NCBI GenBank assembly: GCA_018666235.1
Contig: JABJAB010000046.1
Coordinates: 1-16,849, forward strand
Direction: 5' to 3'
DNA: 16,849 nucleotides
DNA from: Ilumatobacter sp.
GTDB taxonomy: Bacteria; Actinomycetota; Acidimicrobiia; Acidimicrobiales; Ilumatobacteraceae
The position numbers were made by a program, and so were the translations under genes. Of the stretch, positions 1 to 6,950 are shown in pieces. Within the stretch, counting starts at the first letter, position 1; each line of letters opens with the position of its first letter. The notes below the pieces were generated by a model that saw nothing but the letters and a program-made list of their open reading frames with translations, was not told the DNA's origin and made no database searches.

Positions 1-1
1 C

Positions 2-217
2 GCTTCCGAGTCCCCCCCTCGCGCACAACTCAGCTGGCTCACCACCGTGGCGATCGCAGCGTCGTTCGCATTAATTTTCCCGTCGCTCCGGAAGATTGAT
101 ATTTACGAAGAGCTCACCTCGACCGAACCTTCCAGCTGCGATCTGACTCAGACGGGGCGAGTAACCACCGACGAAAAGCACATCTCGTCGTCGGTGCCGT
201 CAGCCCACAGCACATAG
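2..217 (+). CDS. Possible 3' end of a membrane protein (partial, cut by window edge)
   Basis: A reading frame is open from the left edge to a TAG at 215-217. Its translation has one hydrophobic stretch (around WLTTVAIAASFALIFPSL) followed by a charged tail with RKIDIYEEL. This resembles the last transmembrane helix and cytoplasmic tail of a transporter, for example of the MFS type, but no family motif is visible in the part available. It would overlap the 3' end of the convergent copper-monooxygenase gene by about 70 bases, which is unusual but possible for convergent genes. The call rests only on the open frame and the helix-like stretch, so it could be chance. Confidence 0.3.
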   Translation, partial: ASESPPRAQLSWLTTVAIAASFALIFPSLRKIDIYEELTSTEPSSCDLTQTGRVTTDEKHISSSVPSAHST

Positions 218-1740
218 GCCGGTTCGAGGAGTGGATCACGCAGCGCCCGATCCCAGGTGCACTCGATCCGAATGGTGTCGCCGTAGTCGATGATGATGCT
301 TTCAGTCGGCTCATAAATCAGCTGCCAGTCGAAATCCCACACAGGGATATCGAGCAGTACCAACTCTTCTCGCGTATCCGGGTTGAGCGTCATCTTAAAG
401 CTCGCACCGAGTTCATGTTCGTGACCGAACACTGAAACAATCTCGCCCGGGTTGGAAACTGGCCACGTGCACGACGACTTCGCCACGCCATCGACAAAAC
501 CGTCAGGTTCATCGAGTGGGTTGCCGCAGCCCTCGATCAGTAGATCGGCAAGCACACCTTCTCGGCCGTAGGCATCGATCGCCTTCTGGCGGGCCGCATC
601 ACGGTCACAGAGTGGAGCTTCTTCGCCTTCACCGCACGGGATCTCAGCTGGCGCCAAGTACGTGACAAGGTCGATCGGGTCAACATCGGCGCCTGTAGCG
701 AAATTGACAGCAAAAGTCGACTGGTCAGCGTCGGCTTCAACGTCGTAGTGGTAGTGCGTCTGCAGAACGAAGAAATCGCCAGCTTCCATCTCGAGGCCGG
801 TGCCCTCGGGGAAGGCGGTTGGATCGGTACCGGGCGCCCAGGTGAAGATCAGATCTGCGCCGTTGCCGGGACTGAACCCAAAGCAGGTCCAGCCACCTTG
901 GCCGTCGGCACCGTTACGTTCCTCAACGGCTGCTCGCTCTGACCCTGGCACGACGAAACCGACGGCGTGGTGGACGACCTGAGTTTGCTGCGGGATGAAC
1001 TCCATGTCCGACACGAACGTCGATTCGGTCAGCTTGGGGTCATAAACAAAGCAGCGGTACTCGTCGGGTTGACCGAATTCGCCGTCGTAACTGCCGTCAG
1101 CCTCCATGACGAGGTCAGGGTCATTGAGCCCGACAACACCGTTGACCGGGATCATCTCGGTGTTTGGATCGACATCAAGTGGCGCACCCTCATCGTCCCA
1201 ACTAATGATCGTCTCGATCTCTTCGTCAGTCAGGCTCCAGTCATGGTCGAACGGAACGCTTTCATCGCTCGCAGGCCATGGCGGCATGAAGCGAGTCTCG
1301 GCCACGATGGCAATTGCAAAAGCAACGCGTGACACATCGTCAGCGGTGTCGAAGCGAACATGCTGCGTGCCCGGCCCATCGCCCGTGTGGCAGCTCGCGC
1401 AAGTCTCGGTGATGATTGGTTGGATGCTCGATGCAAACGACACGCTGCCGGGCGGCGTTGCAGCCGGCGCTGTTGCCAGCACCTCTGAGGTCGTGGTGTC
1501 AGATTCTGCTGCTGGTGTTGGATCAGCTGACGTCTCGGCGCTCGACGAGTCAGCACTGACCGAGCCCGTCACTGCTGGATCTGCGTCGCCTGTCGGCGCG
1601 GCGTCATCACTGCCTGCCCCTAGTCCGCAGGCCCCAACAATCACCGCCAGAAACAGACATGTCCCGGCACCCAGCGCCCACGATCGACGACCGCTTCCCT
1701 GACTTTTGGCGAAGGAAGGATTTGGTTCGGTCGCGATCAC
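148..1740 (-). CDS. Lipoprotein with c-type haem motif and PHM/DBH-type copper monooxygenase domain
   Basis: 530 residues from a GTG start at 1740. The frame stays open to an ATG at 1821, but GTG 1740 sits 8 nt after TATTGT and directly precedes a lipoprotein signal (RRSW, hydrophobic core, VGAC with Cys about 38). A Ser/Thr/Ala/Pro linker follows, then a haem-binding CASCH (about 114-118) and FMPPW (Met about 152 as possible axial ligand), typical of the cytochrome-c domain in this bacterial family. The C-terminal part carries the full copper set of PHM: HH (about 257-258) and H in LQTHY (about 329) for CuH; HEH (about 440-442) and M in DEMC (about 520) for CuM. I infer a membrane-anchored, extracytoplasmic oxidoreductase that hydroxylates an unknown substrate, with the haem domain possibly supplying electrons. 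No partner gene is adjacent. Confidence 0.8.
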   Translation of the reverse strand: MIATEPNPSFAKSQGSGRRSWALGAGTCLFLAVIVGACGLGAGSDDAAPTGDADPAVTGSVSADSSSAETSADPTPAAESDTTTSEVLATAPAATPPGSVSFASSIQPIITETCASCHTGDGPGTQHVRFDTADDVSRVAFAIAIVAETRFMPPWPASDESVPFDHDWSLTDEEIETIISWDDEGAPLDVDPNTEMIPVNGVVGLNDPDLVMEADGSYDGEFGQPDEYRCFVYDPKLTESTFVSDMEFIPQQTQVVHHAVGFVVPGSERAAVEERNGADGQGGWTCFGFSPGNGADLIFTWAPGTDPTAFPEGTGLEMEAGDFFVLQTHYHYDVEADADQSTFAVNFATGADVDPIDLVTYLAPAEIPCGEGEEAPLCDRDAARQKAIDAYGREGVLADLLIEGCGNPLDEPDGFVDGVAKSSCTWPVSNPGEIVSVFGHEHELGASFKMTLNPDTREELVLLDIPVWDFDWQLIYEPTESIIIDYGDTIRIECTWDRALRDPLLEPAYVLWADGTDDEMCFSSVVTRPV

Positions 1741-1748
1741 GAAGCTCG

Positions 1749-1754
1749 ACAATA
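1749..1754 (-). promoter_or_regulatory. Putative -10 element (TATTGT) for a leaderless start at 1740
   Basis: TATTGT lies 8 nt before the GTG at 1740. No SD-like sequence is present between them. The spacing fits transcription starting at or next to the start codon, and supports GTG 1740 over the upstream ATG 1821. No -35 box is obvious. Confidence 0.4.
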
Positions 1755-2105
1755 GTTGCGCTTGGCTAAAAGCGTCATGTGGAACAGCGGCCACACACTG
1801 AACTCTTACTGTGTCAGGCACAGTGCGACCGATCAGATGACGTCGAAGTCAGCGTGCCGAGGTAGCTGAAATTGATACGGAAGTGGTCGCCGCCAAGAAA
1901 CCCTCGACCGGTTCGGTATCTCAGACTGAGACTGACCGTGTTCCGGCCAGTTCTTGTAAGCAGGCGCTCGACAGCGCAACACAACAGCAGACAATCTTCT
2001 ACAAGTCTACGAAACGTGACCGACCGACAGAATCGGCGCAGCCAACGACGGAGTCTTGACGACGTTCAGACCTCGTTTCGAGCGACGTTGCTGCGTTGAG
2101 ATGAA
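1755..2105. other. Intergenic stretch with a weak short ORF
   Basis: No recognised gene. On +, a frame runs from just after a TGA at 1838-1840 to a TGA at 2056-2058. From a possible GTG at 1883 it would encode about 58 residues, rich in Ser, Thr and Gln, with SSCKQALDSATQQQ and IFYKSTKRD. The composition looks protein-like, but there is no SD site, no -10 at leaderless distance and no known family. It may be a remnant of a longer gene. The rest holds nothing I can support. Confidence 0.25.
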
Positions 2106-2471
2106 TCAGTAGATGGCGACAATTTGCGCGGCGGCGAGAGCTGCCACGATCGCAAAGTTGACCCCTCTGAAGATGACGATCGGAAACTTTGCGGCACGTT
2201 TGCCAACTTCGGTGTCCGCAAACTCTGGTCCTAAGTCCTTCATGCACGCAAAGACATCTTGGATGGCGTCATCCATCCACATGAACGTCCAGAGCGAACC
2301 GAGAACAAGGAATGCTGTCATCGCGAACTGAACACCGGAGTCTCCAAGACCATCTCCGTTGAAGCCAAGGATCGCCAAAATCACGATATGGCTCAACACA
2401 AACGGAAGAACCACTGACCGAGCGTCGCTCGCCCGGATCTGCATGATCGTTTTCGTGGTCTCTTTGTCCAT
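2106..2471 (-). CDS. Small three-helix membrane protein of unknown function
   Basis: 121 residues from ATG 2471, set by an AAGGGAG site (2479-2485) 7 nt upstream. There are three hydrophobic segments at about 18-37, 47-66 and 98-119. A charged loop between the second and third contains MDDAIQDVFACMKDLGPEF, and KRAAKFP sits just before the last helix. No catalytic motif or named family is recognised. It lies 169 bases downstream of the gene at 2641-2952 on the same strand and may share its transcript. It has a canonical SD site, unlike most genes to the right, so it may have a different history. The reading frame and start are secure; the function is unknown. Confidence 0.7.
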   Translation of the reverse strand: MDKETTKTIMQIRASDARSVVLPFVLSHIVILAILGFNGDGLGDSGVQFAMTAFLVLGSLWTFMWMDDAIQDVFACMKDLGPEFADTEVGKRAAKFPIVIFRGVNFAIVAALAAAQIVAIY

Positions 2472-2640
2472 TTCAGTACTCCCTTGATCGCTGAAAGGCA
2501 GTAACGCCTCCGACCACGGAAGATTATGAGACCCGATCTACAAGATCAGGGATCCACTGCAGGACCAAAACTTTTGTTCCCCTGTTTTTCGTGACAGCAG
2601 TACTGAGTGACTGCGTCAATGCCAGATTTGACTCAGCGCC

Positions 2641-2952
2641 TCAGATGGCGTCGTAAGCGAAACGTGTACCGCAGTTCTTGAGGTCCGGGTACGCAGCGGC
2701 AACGGCAGCTGTCATTCCTTGGAACCATTCGTCAGCCATCATCGCGTCCGTGAACGCCCCACATGCTTCGAAGGAATCAAAGTCGATCATGTACTCAACG
2801 CGGTCCATGTCGCCTCCAGCAAATGACCGCATCAATCGGGGATTACGAGCGCCCAGCCGTTCGTGAATTGGAGCTGCGTCACGGGACCCCACAATGACCT
2901 GCTCGATCGCTGCGGGAGTGCCTTCCCAGGTGGTGATAGCTGAAACCAACAT
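2641..2952 (-). CDS. Small dimeric alpha/beta-barrel-like protein (hypothetical)
   Basis: 103 residues. The frame is open to 2997, but AAGGAG at 2960-2965 lies 7 nt before the ATG at 2952, so that start is chosen. The pattern is beta (MLVSAITTW), an amphipathic helix with IEQVIVGSRDAAPIHERLGA, beta (RLMRSFAGG), beta (RVEYMIDFDSFEACGAF), helix (DEWFQGMTAAVAAA) and a short end strand. This is the ferredoxin-like layout of the antibiotic-biosynthesis-monooxygenase/NIPSNAP/EthD type of dimeric alpha/beta barrel. The order of strands and the FDSFEACGAFTDAM stretch support the fold; a catalytic role cannot be read from it. It is followed by the small membrane protein on the same strand. Confidence 0.65.
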   Translation of the reverse strand: MLVSAITTWEGTPAAIEQVIVGSRDAAPIHERLGARNPRLMRSFAGGDMDRVEYMIDFDSFEACGAFTDAMMADEWFQGMTAAVAAAYPDLKNCGTRFAYDAI

Positions 2953-2959
2953 TAAAAAT

Positions 2960-2965
2960 CTCCTT
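2960..2965 (-). promoter_or_regulatory. Shine-Dalgarno site deciding the start at 2952
   Basis: AAGGAG on the minus strand, 7 nt before ATG 2952. It excludes the longer open frame that begins at 2997. Confidence 0.75.
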
Positions 2966-3310
2966 GATAGACGTTTGCCGAAGAATAAGTCGCTCAACTG
3001 ACGAGCCGCAAAAAATTTGCAACGACGACACGCTGACGACTCAGCGATTGACGACTACAAGATCTGTTGGCACGACGAAGACACTCGCGGCATTAATGCC
3101 CTGCTTCGACTTGAACATCCACTTGTTCACGCGATTGACAAGCGTCGTTAGAGAAACCTCAAGTGTTTTGGCGGCTCTGACTGCTCGGCTGCAGCGGGTG
3201 AGATAGCTGAATCGTGGCTGTTGTTCATTCAGCAGTAGGCCGCATCTGATGACCCGTCTGCTCGCTGCTTCACCGTCGCTATGTTCCAAACAGACGCAGT
3301 TTGCAGAGAT
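2966..3310. other. Intergenic stretch with a possible HTH-like short ORF on minus
   Basis: No secure gene. A minus-strand frame from a TTG at 3289 to a TGA at 3041 encodes up to 82 residues. Its middle (RAAKTLEVSLTTLVNRVNKW) has the spacing and hydrophobic pattern of a helix-turn-helix, with a tail ending PTDLVVVNR. There is no start with SD or -10 support, and the frame uses codons less biased to G/C at the third position than the genes to the right. It may be a fragment of a regulator or chance. Nothing else is seen here. Confidence 0.25.
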
Positions 3311-3748
3311 CTAGAACGAGAAGATGACCTCACCGTGTTCGGATCCGTTACGAACAATGTCTTTGCCGAACGGAGCCAGCGCGAGCGGGATCATTCTGAA
3401 GTTCCCGAGCCCAAGCGGAATGCCGATGATGGTCACGCACAGCAGAACTCCAAGCACGGCGTGCCCGATCGCAAGCCAAAGCCCGGAGAAGAGGAACCAC
3501 ACCACGTTGCCGACCACGCTCAACGCAGTCGAATTGTGTGCTTGGCGTACGACGGACCGGCCGAACGGCCAGAGTGCAAAGCCTGCAAGCTTGAAGCTTT
3601 GAATTCCGAACGGGATTCCAATGATCGTGATGCACTGGACGACACCAGCGACGAGGTAGCTCAAGAACAGCCAGAATCCAGAAAGAACGATCCACAAGAT
3701 GTTCAGTACGAGGCTCCCGGCCCCCGGAGCGTCACTTTTTTGTGCCAT
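3311..3748 (-). CDS. YccF/DUF307 family inner-membrane protein
   Basis: 145 residues from ATG 3748; a GTG at 3775 is possible in the same frame, but the ATG gives the family's usual size (E. coli YccF is about 148). The protein consists of two related halves. The first has VVQCITIIGIPFGIQSFKLA and then FALWPFGRSVV (about 36-67). The second has VLLCVTIIGIPLGLGNFRM and then LALAPFGKDIV (about 101-132). Each half has a hydrophobic helix pair before it (about 13-34 and 76-100). The repeated GIP-x-G and PFG-[RK] motifs are diagnostic of the YccF domain. The role of the family is not established; it is an integral membrane protein. The HxlR gene lies divergently upstream, separated by about 170 bases. 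Confidence 0.88.
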   Translation of the reverse strand: MAQKSDAPGAGSLVLNILWIVLSGFWLFLSYLVAGVVQCITIIGIPFGIQSFKLAGFALWPFGRSVVRQAHNSTALSVVGNVVWFLFSGLWLAIGHAVLGVLLCVTIIGIPLGLGNFRMIPLALAPFGKDIVRNGSEHGEVIFSF

Positions 3749-3918
3749 GGGCGAGAGTCTGCCAGCCCCCGGCACCCAGACTGCAAATATTGATTCCTGA
3801 ACGCAATAAATGGTGGACCAGTCCTCTAAAGAGGACGGGCCGACACTCTTTGCATCCGGTCAGTAGACGACACAATGATGTCACGGCCCAGCCAACTGTC
3901 ATTGCTTACGAACCTGAC

Positions 3919-4382
3919 ATGGTGAAACGAACCCGATTCGATGATCATTCGTGTGCCATAGCGCGGACCGCTGACCTTCTCGGCGACTGGTGGATGCCCC
4001 TCGTTGTTCGTGAGCTGCTGATGGGCCGAAAGCGTTCAACGAAATCCAGGAACGGCTCGACATCAACCGGAGCCTGCTCTCGAGTCGCCTCGCTCGTCTC
4101 GAAAGCGAAGGAATCGTCGAGCGGATCCGCTACCAGGAGCATCCTCCACGCGATGAGTTCGTGATGACCGACAAAGGTCGGGCCCTTTGGGATGTTCTCG
4201 CTGTCATGGGCGCCTACGGCGAACAGTGGCTTTTCGATGAGCCACCCGAGTTCGAGTTTTACGACAAGCGTTCCGGCGATCGAACCGAGCCGATCGTGAT
4301 CGATCGTGTGACTGGTCAACCGCTCGACGTCACCACGACGCGTCGCCGACCGTCAGTAGACGACGTCGCCTCACAGCCCTGA
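3919..4382 (+). pseudogene. HxlR-family winged-helix regulator, broken by a one-base frameshift
   Basis: The first part (ATG 3919) reads MVKRTRFDDHSCAIARTADL then LGDWWMPLVVRELLMGRK, the typical HxlR N-terminus with its conserved Cys and W. The frame then fails at about 4033. One base shifted, from 4035 to the TGA at 4380-4382, it continues FNEIQERLDINRSLLSSRLA, SEGIVERIRYQEHPPRDEF and MTDKGRALWDVLAVMGAYG, the recognition helix, wing and C-terminal helix of HxlR. An RF pair would be expected at the junction, where the codon CGN has only two bases (4033-4034). The rest is well kept, so this is either a recent mutation or a sequencing/assembly error. An intact product would be about 154 residues. 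HxlR proteins often control a nearby divergent gene, here yccF-like. No SD site is evident. Confidence 0.85.
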
Positions 4383-4726
4383 TCGCTGGGGCTCGGAAAC
4401 TGGCGTGTGGCATCGTCCGGTTGATCGGTGCGGTTGCGTCAGGCCGTGACAACGCTCATGGTGATCATCTTGTCGGTCAGTCGCTTTTCTCTGGATCCCA
4501 TAGGGACACCATGTGCAAAACAGCAGCGGATCGACCGCTGTCGTCGCCACATCGAAGAGTCCAACGAAGAACCGGCTGCGGCACTCGCCACGTTCTTGCA
4601 GCCTTCGACTTGACCCGGGGTTCTCCGATTGGAAACCGCCTGGAGAGCAACGCTCACACCCGCAGAGCTCAAGGCGGACCGAGATAACAGTGGTGTGACG
4701 GCCCTAGTTATGCAGCGCGTGAGCGG
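4383..4726. other. Intergenic stretch with a possible small ORF
   Basis: No recognised gene. The most protein-like frame on + runs from GTG 4428 to the TGA ending at 4613, about 61 residues. It has a hydrophobic start (TTLMVIILSV) and a polar, helical second half (QQRIDRCRRHIEESNEEPAA) ending in ATFLQPST. There is no SD or -10 support, and no family is recognised. It could be a small membrane-anchored protein or a gene remnant between the two decayed genes on either side. No terminator or repeat stands out. Confidence 0.25.
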
Positions 4727-5259
4727 TTAGACCCGTTCGCCGTAGGCGAACAACCGGGTGCCGGGCCACGATGTCTGCAAGGCGAGATCGCCGTAGATGC
4801 AGGCGGTCGTGTTGCAGTAGTCCTTGTGTGTGATTCGGTAGTCCCAGCGTTCGTTGTCTGCCCGATCGTGACGATGTCGCCCACGGACAGGTGCTCGACG
4901 GGTCCGAATGTTGATCCGTGCGTTGTCCGGTGTGCTGCGAGCCAGACAGTGCATGTCGATGGTGGCAGGCACGACGACGTGCCAGCCCAGCCAGTCACGG
5001 CCGTCACGGCACCGGAGTCGATCGTTTCCTGTCCGCCTTTGTAGATGTCGCGGCTGTCGAATCCGACAGAAGGCATCGTCAATGTGTGACGGCCGGACGG
5101 CGCAGCAACCGGTGGCGTTGTGGTGGGTGGCGTCGTTGCGACTGGCTATTCGACTTGGACCTGTGCGGCACGGTCGCCGACACCCAAGTCTTCAACCGGA
5201 ACGCGGTCCTGCCATGGACCGCCCGTAATCATTGCGAAGAAAGCCATCATCCAGAACAT
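4727..5259 (-). pseudogene. Sortase-like exported protein, degraded (in-frame TAG plus frameshift)
   Basis: Reading from ATG 5259: a hydrophobic start (MFWMMAFFAMITGG), a short charged region, an in-frame TAG at 5146-5148 (codon 38), a TTPPTTTPP linker, then sortase-like sequence: HTLTMPSVGFDSRDIYKGG, TGWAGTSS, then TVWLAAHRTTHGSTFGPVEH with the expected catalytic His (codon at 4930-4932) and SVGDIVTIG. At about 4858-4863 the frame shifts and continues WDYRITHKDYCNTTACIYGD, LALQTSWPGTRLFAYGERV and TAA at 4727. Sortases carry Cys after the TLxT-type strand; here that place reads LQTS with Ser (TCG, 4769-4771), two base changes from a Cys codon. Two lesions and the Ser suggest an inactive or divergent relative. 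No sortase substrate gene is seen nearby. Confidence 0.7.
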
Positions 5260-5515
5260 CTCGATAATGGTTCGGCGGGACTGCGTCAATACTTGAGCAT
5301 CAACATCCGTGAAAGGCAGAGAGCGACGGTTGTCGAAGTCTCTGCGAACAGCGATCGCAACAACGTCCTGATGGTCACCAGAGGGAAATCGGTGACTGGA
5401 AATGGATCGCTGGCCGCAAGCAGCCGAACCCTTCGCGCCCTCTTCGTCCAGAAGCCGACTACTCGACCGAAGTCTTCACAGATGTGTTCACCCAATGGTG
5501 CGGGCAACGCCGAAT
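5260..5515. other. Intergenic stretch, no secure gene
   Basis: Between the decayed sortase-like gene and the zinc-ribbon gene. The frame of the sortase-like gene stays open upstream of ATG 5259, so its true start could lie here (for example a TTG near QVLTQSRRTIIE). On +, a frame ending with TGA at 5541-5543 includes GDWKWIAGRKQPNPSRP and DYSTEVFTDVFTQWC. It looks protein-like but matches no family I know and would run into the end of the zinc-ribbon gene. Confidence 0.3.
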
Positions 5516-6850
5516 TCAGTTGGTCGTGTGGCGTTGTCGCTGAGAACCGATCGTCGCAAGGACCGCAGCGACCACCAGCATGACGATCGTCAGGACCATC
5601 CCGACCGTGGTGACGGCGTGCGGGGTGGTGTCACCCGCGCCGAAGTTGCCGGCGGCTATGCCGAGCGGGAAGGTGCCGATTCCAGCGAGCGAGCTGAGCC
5701 ACATCCACACGGCCACGCTCACGCCACCTGCTGCAAGCCCCAGCCCGTACGCCCTGACGACGAGGAGGCCGAGCACGATCGCGAAAGCAATCAGGGCGAG
5801 CTGCACGAGGCGCCCCGTGAAATACGCTGTGGGGAGGTCAAGCACGGTGGTGGGAGATCGGAAGTTGTTGCTGAACGTCGCGTTGCCTTCGGGTAAGAGT
5901 GGCCCAACGCTCAGGATCACGCCGGCCACCGCACCAACAGCCGCGATCCAGGGGTTGAGTGCAGGCCACCCGCCAGTGCCGAAGGATCGCAACGATGCGA
6001 CGAACACGAGGATCCCCGCGATGGCCACGGCAACGACCAGCCAGAATCCGAGGTCGCGGGTGACCTTGAGGGTGAAGGCGATGTCAGTGGTCTGTCGGGT
6101 GATCGACTCCGCGCTCGCGATCCTCAGTTCGGCAAGTCCGATGACCAAGGCAGCCCACCCTGTGAGTGCGAGACCAGCACCACCAGCGAGGCCAGCGCCC
6201 CAGCGAAATCCGAAGCAGGCCAGCAAGCCGCCGAGTGTCATGACGGTGGCGCCGAAGAATCCGGCGACCGCGAGGTTCGTCCCGAGTGTTTCGAGTGTGC
6301 GGATGCCGGTGGCGATGCCGTCGATCGGCGCAGATGTCCGGATGTCGATGATGTCTGCAACCGCGGTCATGAGTACCGCAATCGCACCGAAGACCGACAA
6401 GATGAACACGAGCTTGAGCTTGAAGGGTTCACGTCCGTGCGGGTACTCGTGAAGGTCATCCGACCCGTCGAACACGACGGGGAACCCGTCGGTAGGGCCG
6501 CCAGGAATCGCGGCCATGATCGCCGTGTCCGACACGGACTGCGCGGGAATCTGTGTCGTCGCCGAGAGGTCGGGGCCCGTTGGTGCCTCGACGATCGAGG
6601 GCGCTAATCCGGCGATGGTGGTCGTCGGATTGTCTCCGGCCGGTGTGGCCCAGTGGGGCTCAGGGATTGGTGCAAGCGGCGTCATCTCTTGCGTGCGAAC
6701 GTCGGGTACGTCGGGTACGTCGGGTACGTCGGGCGATGATGTGATCTCCGGGGCCTCGGTCGCGTCGGTCACCGTGACCAGGGAGCGCCCACAGTTCTGG
6801 CAGAACTTCTGGCCGTTCTCGAGGTGGTGACCACACGATGGGCAATACAT
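5516..6850 (-). CDS. Zinc-ribbon, multispanning membrane protein of unknown function
   Basis: 444 residues. The N-terminus MYCPSCGHHL...FCQNCGRS is a zinc ribbon with Cys at 3, 6, 17 and 20. A long Pro/Thr-rich linker (about 25-140) follows, including a VPD repeat at about 42-51. The rest has seven or eight hydrophobic segments, at about 145-168, 192-213, 219-240, 267-286, 299-316, 347-366, 371-390 and 412-434, ending in a charged tail (GSQRQRH). The zinc ribbon should lie in the cytoplasm. Such ribbon-plus-helices proteins are common in Actinobacteria and have no assigned role. The ATG at 6850 has no SD site; TACAGT lies 7 nt upstream. The gene is divergent from gluQ, with about 100 bases between them. 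Confidence 0.8.
   Translation of the reverse strand: MYCPSCGHHLENGQKFCQNCGRSLVTVTDATEAPEITSSPDVPDVPDVPDVRTQEMTPLAPIPEPHWATPAGDNPTTTIAGLAPSIVEAPTGPDLSATTQIPAQSVSDTAIMAAIPGGPTDGFPVVFDGSDDLHEYPHGREPFKLKLVFILSVFGAIAVLMTAVADIIDIRTSAPIDGIATGIRTLETLGTNLAVAGFFGATVMTLGGLLACFGFRWGAGLAGGAGLALTGWAALVIGLAELRIASAESITRQTTDIAFTLKVTRDLGFWLVVAVAIAGILVFVASLRSFGTGGWPALNPWIAAVGAVAGVILSVGPLLPEGNATFSNNFRSPTTVLDLPTAYFTGRLVQLALIAFAIVLGLLVVRAYGLGLAAGGVSVAVWMWLSSLAGIGTFPLGIAAGNFGAGDTTPHAVTTVGMVLTIVMLVVAAVLATIGSQRQRHTTN
6699..6734 (-). repeat. Tandem 9-bp repeat encoding VPD units
   Basis: Four head-to-tail units of about 9 bp (ACGTCGGGT on +), the last imperfect. In the zinc-ribbon protein they encode repeated Val-Pro-Asp in the linker. 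They look like slippage within a flexible linker and keep the frame. Confidence 0.85.
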
Positions 6851-6857
6851 GGTCGCG

Positions 6858-6863
6858 ACTGTA
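6858..6863 (-). promoter_or_regulatory. Putative -10 element (TACAGT) for the zinc-ribbon gene
   Basis: TACAGT on the minus strand lies 7 nt before ATG 6850, with no SD-like sequence between them. This is the position expected for a leaderless transcript. Confidence 0.45.
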
Positions 6864-6950
6864 GGAGATCAGGCCGTCCGACCATGTTCGTTGTGTGGTG
6901 CGACCACGATGAGACCACCTGAATCGGTCCCGTCGTAGAAGAATGTGCTC

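Noticed and set aside
3945..4319. Minus-strand frame of 124 codons across the HxlR remnant
   Set aside because: The + strand reads as clear HxlR sequence on both sides of the shift; the minus frame has no family features.
5350..5543. Protein-like + frame with DYSTEVFTDVFTQWC, considered as a transposase remnant
   Set aside because: No catalytic residues, terminal repeats or known transposase motif could be identified; kept only as a note on the gap.
5580..6452. Long + frame opposite the zinc-ribbon membrane protein
   Set aside because: The minus strand has zinc-ribbon Cys pairs and regular membrane helices; the + frame has neither.
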